From contig OZ242179.1 in NCBI GenBank assembly GCA_965205735.1, forward strand, positions 3,348,001 through 3,412,000: a stretch of DNA of 64,000 nt, written 5' to 3'. This stretch comes from VXNE01 sp965205735 (lineage in GTDB: Bacteria > Pseudomonadota > Gammaproteobacteria > Pseudomonadales > Azotimanducaceae). Of the stretch, positions 59,572 through 64,000 are shown piece by piece; position 1 is the first letter of the stretch; every line of letters starts with the position of its first letter. The translations under genes and the position numbers were made by a program. A model generated the notes under the pieces. The model was not told where the DNA came from and ran no database searches. It saw only the letters and a list, made by a program, of their open reading frames with translations.

Positions 59572-60572
59572 GGGTTCATCATACCTTCGCGCACCGCGAG
59601 CCGCATTGCGGCGCGGACGTCGATCACCCAGGGTCCATCGCGCCGAATGGACAAGGTCGCCGTATCGCGCGCCCCCAGTTGGTAGTCGCGGTCACCGTCC
59701 AGAGCCAGCACGCCGTCGCCGCGAAACAGGACAGGCGTATCCAGTGGTATGCGATGCGCGGCAACAACCTCGACCCGACTGAAAAGACCCGGAGACAGCG
59801 GCGCGTTCACCATGCGTCCGCCGCGGCTGGGTCCGAGTTCGACCAGCAGGCCGCAGTCGTCGTCGGCATCGACCACATCCACGAAGCCGCCGATGGCGGA
59901 GGTGCCGATGGCATCCGGCTCCGATCGTGTCAGCAAAATCCGCCTGAGCCGCTGCGCGTCGAATGGAAGCATGTTGCCGACGACATCCCGGGCCAGAAGG
60001 GCCGCATCCACCAGTCCTACATCGGTCGCCCCGGCCGCGAGACGCGCGTGCAACAGCTTGCAACGCTTGCGGGCGGCGCCGTATCCGGATGCGGAATCGA
60101 AACGGCCGGCCGCGGCGAGGCCTGCGACCATGCCCGCGGCGGTGGGCTCGGCCAGCGTCGGGAAGACGTTATTCGTTCCGACGGAGAGCGGCACGAGATT
60201 GATGTCCCGCGCGACCCGGGCGACGGCGCGGTTGGTGCCGTCGCCGCCCAATGTGACGATGGTGTCGACGCCGGCGTCGAGAAATGCGGTGACGGCAGCT
60301 TCCGTATCCCGGGCGTCGTGGGTGAGGGCTGTCTCTACCACGTGGACCTTCGCTTTCAGCGGCAGCAGGGATAGTGCTCCCGTAGCAATGCGGAACGGCT
60401 CCTGGGCCACATGGATGTGCCCGACGCCGACGGCATCCGCGCCGGCGGCGATACGGGCCACCATGTCCCGCTTGGCCTCGTGGGTCATGTTTGTCGCCCG
60501 CGCAGCCAGACGCCGCACGTCGCGGCCCGCCATTGGGTTGACGCAGATCGCTATGCGCGCGGGTCGGTTCAA
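59568..60572 (-). CDS. ATP-NAD kinase family protein (COG3199/AcoX-like)
   Basis: The 334-residue protein has the kinase motif TLGGDGTNRAVA, then SVGTNNVFP, and a C-terminal beta-rich half (FRGDGVLALDGDRDYQL, DTATLSIRRDGPWVIDV). This is the pattern of the NAD-kinase/diacylglycerol-kinase superfamily members of the AcoX type. It probably phosphorylates NAD or a related small molecule, but the exact substrate is not known. It is first gene of a three-gene operon with fabV and hemE (4-base overlaps). Confidence 0.8.
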   Translation of the reverse strand: MNRPARIAICVNPMAGRDVRRLAARATNMTHEAKRDMVARIAAGADAVGVGHIHVAQEPFRIATGALSLLPLKAKVHVVETALTHDARDTEAAVTAFLDAGVDTIVTLGGDGTNRAVARVARDINLVPLSVGTNNVFPTLAEPTAAGMVAGLAAAGRFDSASGYGAARKRCKLLHARLAAGATDVGLVDAALLARDVVGNMLPFDAQRLRRILLTRSEPDAIGTSAIGGFVDVVDADDDCGLLVELGPSRGGRMVNAPLSPGLFSRVEVVAAHRIPLDTPVLFRGDGVLALDGDRDYQLGARDTATLSIRRDGPWVIDVRAAMRLAVREGMMNP

Positions 60573-60737
60573 CGGTCCGGGACCACTCGTCGGGGCATCA
60601 CGCGCGTGGTGAAGATGAATCAGTCACCTGATTGAGTGTAGCAGGCGGAAAAAACTGGCCGGCATATCCGGCCCCGGTCTATTGGCCCTCAAGCGAGGCT
60701 GCCGTCACTAAAAGAAAGTGGATTGTTTGTAATCTTC

Positions 60738-60767
60738 GTAATACATTAACTGGAATTAAAGTATTAC
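60738..60767. promoter_or_regulatory. Operator-like inverted repeat before hipB
   Basis: GTAATAC (60738-60744) and GTATTAC (60761-60767) form a perfect 7-bp inverted repeat with a 16-base spacer. They lie in AT-rich DNA that ends 13 bases before the hipB start. HipB proteins repress their own operon at such sites. AAGGAG (60769-60774) is the ribosome site for the GTG at 60781. Confidence 0.65.
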
Positions 60768-60780
60768 TAAGGAGACGTAA

Positions 60781-61116
60781 GTGCCGACACCTCACTATCC
60801 GCCCGCAGCGGCCCGCCGTGCCCTTCGGGAACTAGGCGCCGATGTTCGCGAGGCCCGTCTCCGGCGTCGCCTCCCCATGGGCATCGTCGCCGAGCGGGCC
60901 TTTACCTCGCGAGCAACGCTGCAGCGTATTGAACAGGGGGACCCGGGAGTCAGCGTCGGCATCTGCGCGGCGGTTTTGCACTCGCTTGGGCTGCTCGAAG
61001 GGCTGCGCCGAACCGCCCATGTCAGCAATGACGAGGTCGGACAAACGCTAGCCGCTGCCGATCTCCCGGCGCGTGCCCGCCTGCGGCGCTCGGCGCCGAG
61101 ACAACGCGATGCCTGA
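60781..61116 (+). CDS. hipB: HipB-like helix-turn-helix antitoxin
   Basis: GTG 60781 is placed 6 bases after AAGGAG. The 111-residue product has an Xre-type helix-turn-helix (LGADVREARLRRRLPMGIVAE, then TSRATLQRIEQGDPGVSVGI) and an Arg/Ala-rich tail. The stop overlaps hipA by 8 bases. By family knowledge HipB binds HipA and represses the operon. Confidence 0.8.
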   Translation: MPTPHYPPAAARRALRELGADVREARLRRRLPMGIVAERAFTSRATLQRIEQGDPGVSVGICAAVLHSLGLLEGLRRTAHVSNDEVGQTLAAADLPARARLRRSAPRQRDA

Positions 61117-62356
61117 TATCGAAGTACACGTGGACTTGAAAGGACGGACGCAGCGCGTCGGTCTGATGCGCCGCCATGTCAGTGGACGGCGCGATACGGT
61201 CACTTTCGAGTACGACGATGCGTGGCTGGGCAACCACAACCGCTTTGCCCTGGAGCCGGCCCTGCAATTGACGCCAGGGGTGTTTTCGGCGCCGTCGAAT
61301 CAAAGCCTGTTCGGGTCCATCGGCGATTCCGCGCCAGACACTTGGGGACGGAGCCTGATGCGGCGGGCCGAACGCTTTCGCGCTGGTCGGGAAAACCGGA
61401 CGGTACGTACCCTTGGGGAAACCGATTACCTACTCGGCGTCAGGGATGCAGCCCGTCTCGGTGCGTTGCGTTTTCGTCGGGTCGGTGAAGAAGTCTTCCA
61501 GGCGCCTGCGAACACCGGTGTGCCGGCGCTCGTTGAGTTGCCTCACCTGCTACGTATAACTGAGCGGATCATGCGCGATGAAGAAACCGAAGAGGATCTG
61601 CGCCTCATCTTCGCGCCCGGCTCATCGCTTGGCGGCGCCCGGCCGAAATCTTCCGTCGTCGAAGAGCACGGCCAACTTTCGATCGCCAAGTTCCCGAGGG
61701 AGAACGACGAGTACGATCTCGAACGTTGGGAAGAAGTTGCGCTTCGACTCGCCGAAATAGCCGGAATAGAGACGCCGCCGCATCGACTCGTTACCGTGTT
61801 GGGCAAGGCGGCTCTCCTGTCGCGGCGTTTTGATCGCGACGGCGACATTCGTATTCCATTCCTGTCTGCCTTGGCGATGACGGGTGCCGCCGACGGGGAG
61901 CGGGGCAGCTATCCGGAACTGGTGGACGCGCTCGCTCGCCACGGAACGGCACCGAAGTCGGACGCTGTCGCACTGTTTCGTCGCGTGGCGTTCAACGTGC
62001 TGGTCTCCAACGTTGACGACCACCTTCGCAACCATGGATTCCTGCTGCGGGACCGAACCGGCTGGTCGCTATCGCCAGCGTACGACCTGAACCCGACGCC
62101 CTCCGATGTGAAGGCAAGAATCCTGTCCACAAACATCGACCTCGACGACGGTACCTGCTCGATCGATCTGGTGCAGAGTACGGCGGGGTACTTCGGAATG
62201 AGTCTTGATCGCGCGCGTGAAGTCCTGCGCGAGGTCGCTGATGCCACGAAGCAATGGCGTGCCGTCGCGGGCGATGTCGGAATTCGCCCGCCGCATGTCG
62301 ACCGCATGGCAAGCGCTTTCGAACACGACGACCTCGTGGCAGCGCTTGCGCTGTGA
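61109..62356 (+). CDS. hipA: HipA-family serine/threonine kinase toxin
   Basis: Start at ATG 61109 (MPDIEVHVDLKGR). The 415-residue protein contains an N-terminal HipA domain, the G-rich loop GSSLGGARPKSSV, the catalytic loop NVDDHLRNHGF (Asp and Asn) and SPAYDLNPTP with the metal-binding Asp. All expected kinase residues are present, so it should be active. HipA toxins phosphorylate a tRNA synthetase and arrest translation. The exact target is unknown. The gene is intact and coupled to hipB. Confidence 0.9.
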   Translation: MPDIEVHVDLKGRTQRVGLMRRHVSGRRDTVTFEYDDAWLGNHNRFALEPALQLTPGVFSAPSNQSLFGSIGDSAPDTWGRSLMRRAERFRAGRENRTVRTLGETDYLLGVRDAARLGALRFRRVGEEVFQAPANTGVPALVELPHLLRITERIMRDEETEEDLRLIFAPGSSLGGARPKSSVVEEHGQLSIAKFPRENDEYDLERWEEVALRLAEIAGIETPPHRLVTVLGKAALLSRRFDRDGDIRIPFLSALAMTGAADGERGSYPELVDALARHGTAPKSDAVALFRRVAFNVLVSNVDDHLRNHGFLLRDRTGWSLSPAYDLNPTPSDVKARILSTNIDLDDGTCSIDLVQSTAGYFGMSLDRAREVLREVADATKQWRAVAGDVGIRPPHVDRMASAFEHDDLVAALAL

Positions 62357-62460
62357 CAATGCCCCGCGGCGAGGGCGCGTGCCTCACTCGGCGAGCGGTG
62401 CTCCGATGATGGCACCGCCGCCAAAACCCATGCCCAAGTCACATTGTTCCTCGACAATGA

Positions 62461-62492
62461 CTCATATGAAGCCTACGATTGATTCATATGAG
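62461..62492. promoter_or_regulatory. 10-bp perfect inverted repeat overlapping the start of xre module (3)
   Basis: CTCATATGAA (62461-62470) and TTCATATGAG (62483-62492) are exact reverse complements with a 12-base spacer, so the half-sites are 22 bases (about two helical turns) apart. The right half-site covers the ATG of the antitoxin gene at 62488. Such a site would let the Xre protein repress its own expression. Confidence 0.75.
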
Positions 62493-62931
62493 CGTACCAG
62501 CCAGTGAAATAGCGAAAGTCCTGGGCGGAAGGCGTGTGCTCGGCCGTACTGTCAGCAATATGCGCGAACTCGATTCCATCGTCCGTGAAGGCATGCCAAA
62601 GAGCGCGTTGGACCGATTGCTCGTGTTTCTCACGGCGCCGAATCGCGGCAAGGATCTGTCCGTGCAGTTGCGCAACAAAATTGTCCCGCGGGCGACCTAC
62701 CAGCGTGTTGATCGATTCAATCAGCAAGTCGGTGAAACGACGGAACGCTTGGCACGTCTTTACGCGCTAGCACTGTCGGTGTTCGAGGATGGCACTGCGG
62801 CGACGCGGTTTCTGATGAATCCGCATCCCGAACTCGACGATCGTACGCCGTTCGACGTCGCACTCACGGAGATTGGCGGCCGCGAGGTCGAAGAGGTCAT
62901 AGAGCGAGGCCTGCATGGCCTCCCCGCGTAA
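62488..62931 (+). CDS. Xre/ParS-type antitoxin (DUF2384) of Xre-RES module (3)
   Basis: Start at ATG 62488 (MSVPASEIAKVLGG). The 147-residue protein has a helical DNA-binding N-half (LDSIVREGMPKSALDRLLVF) and a DUF2384-type C-half (LARLYALALSVFEDGTAATRFLMNPHPELDDRTPFDVALTE, read in parts) followed by the usual GREVEEVIERGLHGLPA-type end. The stop overlaps the toxin start by 17 bases. Probable repressor acting at the inverted repeat over its own start. Confidence 0.88.
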   Translation: MSVPASEIAKVLGGRRVLGRTVSNMRELDSIVREGMPKSALDRLLVFLTAPNRGKDLSVQLRNKIVPRATYQRVDRFNQQVGETTERLARLYALALSVFEDGTAATRFLMNPHPELDDRTPFDVALTEIGGREVEEVIERGLHGLPA

Positions 62932-63397
62932 GACTTATACCCGCGCCTACCGGATTGTCAGCCCCAAATATCCTTACTTTGACGGGAGCGGTACCCATCG
63001 TTGGGGAAGTCGCTGGATCAGGCCCGGCCGATGGGTTGTACATGCGGCCGAAACCTACGCGCTCGCCGTACTCGAGAATCTCGTTCATTGGCAGACGAGC
63101 GCCCTACCCCCAAACCTGGTATGCGTGGAAGTGAGAATTCCCAATGAACTCGAGCAGGAACAGCTCGACCCGAAGGATGCGCCGGTATTGTCAGAGATAG
63201 ATTACACCGCAAGCCGCACGATTGGCGATGAATGGTACGATCGCGGCGAGACCGCAGTCCTGTGGGTCCCATCGATCGTATCGCCTTACGAATCGAACAT
63301 CCTGTTTAATCAACGGCACCCTGATTTTTCCAAGATCGTTATTGGTGATCCGATACCAGCACACCTGGACCCTCGGCTCCGGACAATCCGTGATTGA
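62915..63397 (+). CDS. RES-domain toxin of Xre-RES module (3)
   Basis: The 160-residue protein reads YTRAYRIVSPKYPYFDGSGT, GSRWIRPGRWVVHAAETYALAVLENLVH with the catalytic Glu, and later VPSIVSPYESNILFNQRHPDF with the conserved Ser and NQ-HPDF tail of RES proteins. The Arg-rich N-terminal loop is diverged from modules (1) and (2): it has no GGRFN. It is translationally coupled to the antitoxin by a 17-base overlap. Role as for other RES toxins; activity not certain because of the altered loop. Confidence 0.85.
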   Translation: MASPRKTYTRAYRIVSPKYPYFDGSGTHRWGSRWIRPGRWVVHAAETYALAVLENLVHWQTSALPPNLVCVEVRIPNELEQEQLDPKDAPVLSEIDYTASRTIGDEWYDRGETAVLWVPSIVSPYESNILFNQRHPDFSKIVIGDPIPAHLDPRLRTIRD

Positions 63398-63502
63398 TAA
63401 CACGCACGTGCAACAGCCTGACTAACACAACTGAGCCTCCGGACAAGTCGGCGCGGTTCAGGATGCCGCCGAACAGGTGGTGGTGACGAGCCGAGATGTA
63501 CC

Positions 63503-63926
63503 CAATGGGCCCCTATCAGGCTCGACATTTCGCACTTGATCGCCAGCTGGCTGGGGTTTAAATTTCTCGATGTCAGGGTAAGCAATCTGCGCCAGCAGTC
63601 GGCTGAGGAAATCGACGCTCTGGCCGGCCAGCAAAGCAGCGACGGTATACTGCACTATAAATACATGCCCAGAACCGGCGACTGGGGCACAGCCGATGTG
63701 GAATACGCTTGTCTGACGCCGGCAGCTACGCCTAACGCCGTTATCAAAGAGCGCTGGGTGGGCGAAGGCAGCGTGGAGTTCTCATCGCGCGCGTTGGGAG
63801 GATATGCCGACCCAATACAATATCGTGAACGCTTTTTGCGATCTAGAAATCCACGAGTATCGTGGCGCCAGCGTCACCAGAGAATTCGGTGGCAAAGACC
63901 TCAGCGATCAGCGCATTCTGCGTTAG
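63503..63926 (+). pseudogene. Acetoacetate-decarboxylase-like gene fragment with a frameshift
   Basis: From about 63503 one frame reads LGFKFLDVRVSNLR, YKYMPRTGDWGTADVEYA and LTPAATPNAVIKERWVGEG up to 63781. One extra T near 63782 then moves the message to the next frame, which reads HRARWEDMPTQYNIVNAF, DLEIHEYRGASVTREFGG and KDLSDQRILR plus stop at 63924. These two stretches fit the C-terminal part of acetoacetate-decarboxylase-family proteins. No proper start is visible upstream. The remaining 63927-64000 shows nothing. Confidence 0.6.
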
Positions 63927-64000
63927 AACTACACTTAGGCAGTGCAGAACACACGTACCGATCTCGCTTAATGGGATGGTCCGCCCCGCTTCATTGGAGC

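Noticed and set aside
62376..62450. Short minus-strand peptide frame with GMGFGGGAIIGAPLAE before xre module (3)
   Set aside because: Attractive composition, but no ribosome site or proper start and only about 15 residues from the first Met. Not supported as a gene.

Overview
The window is GC-rich bacterial DNA. It probably comes from an uncultured proteobacterium, most likely gammaproteobacterial: FabV-type enoyl reductase, HemE and PPK2 are present, and there are secreted giant proteins with a C-terminal outer-membrane barrel. No rRNA, tRNA, CRISPR array or prophage was seen. The species cannot be named from the sequence.

1-33060: a tandem family of giant surface proteins. Copies start at or before 1, then at 5308, 14165, 21596, 22766 and 32475. 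Each complete copy has a signal peptide, an N-terminal cap with a conserved C-W-C motif, a long row of about 115-residue Calx-beta-like units (at least 9, then 19, 14 and about 22), an Ig/cadherin-like domain, a helical linker and an autotransporter-type beta-barrel ending in Arg-Phe. Only the copies ending at 4775 and 20905 read through without a break. The others carry single-base frameshifts or are remnants. Between them lie relics of a polyamine-type binding protein, an amino-acid-type binding protein and a DDE transposase.

33083-42111: a secreted CARDB/DUF4189 protein (one frameshift), a polyamine-type solute-binding protein, an unknown gene, a VapBC module, a VOC protein, an Xre-RES toxin-antitoxin module, a NERD nuclease-like protein and a DUF5677-like protein.

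42152-54807 (minus strand): a composite defence cluster. Reading in the direction of transcription it runs Xre, RES, hsdM, hsdS, ptuA, ptuB (a Septu pair), a DUF4365-TPR protein, a Phd/PIN module and hsdR. HsdM, HsdS, PtuA and PtuB overlap by 4 bp each. HsdR carries a C-terminal LexA/S24 peptidase-like domain with an apparent Ala-Gly cleavage site and a Ser/Lys dyad. This is the most interesting item in the window, because it suggests a restriction subunit under DNA-damage control.

54990-60572: ordinary metabolism. There is an amidohydrolase on the plus strand, then PPK2, a DM13 protein, and an overlapping NAD-kinase-like, fabV and hemE operon on the minus strand. 60781-63397 adds HipBA and a third Xre-RES module, both with clear inverted-repeat operators. 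The window ends in a frameshifted acetoacetate-decarboxylase-like pseudogene.
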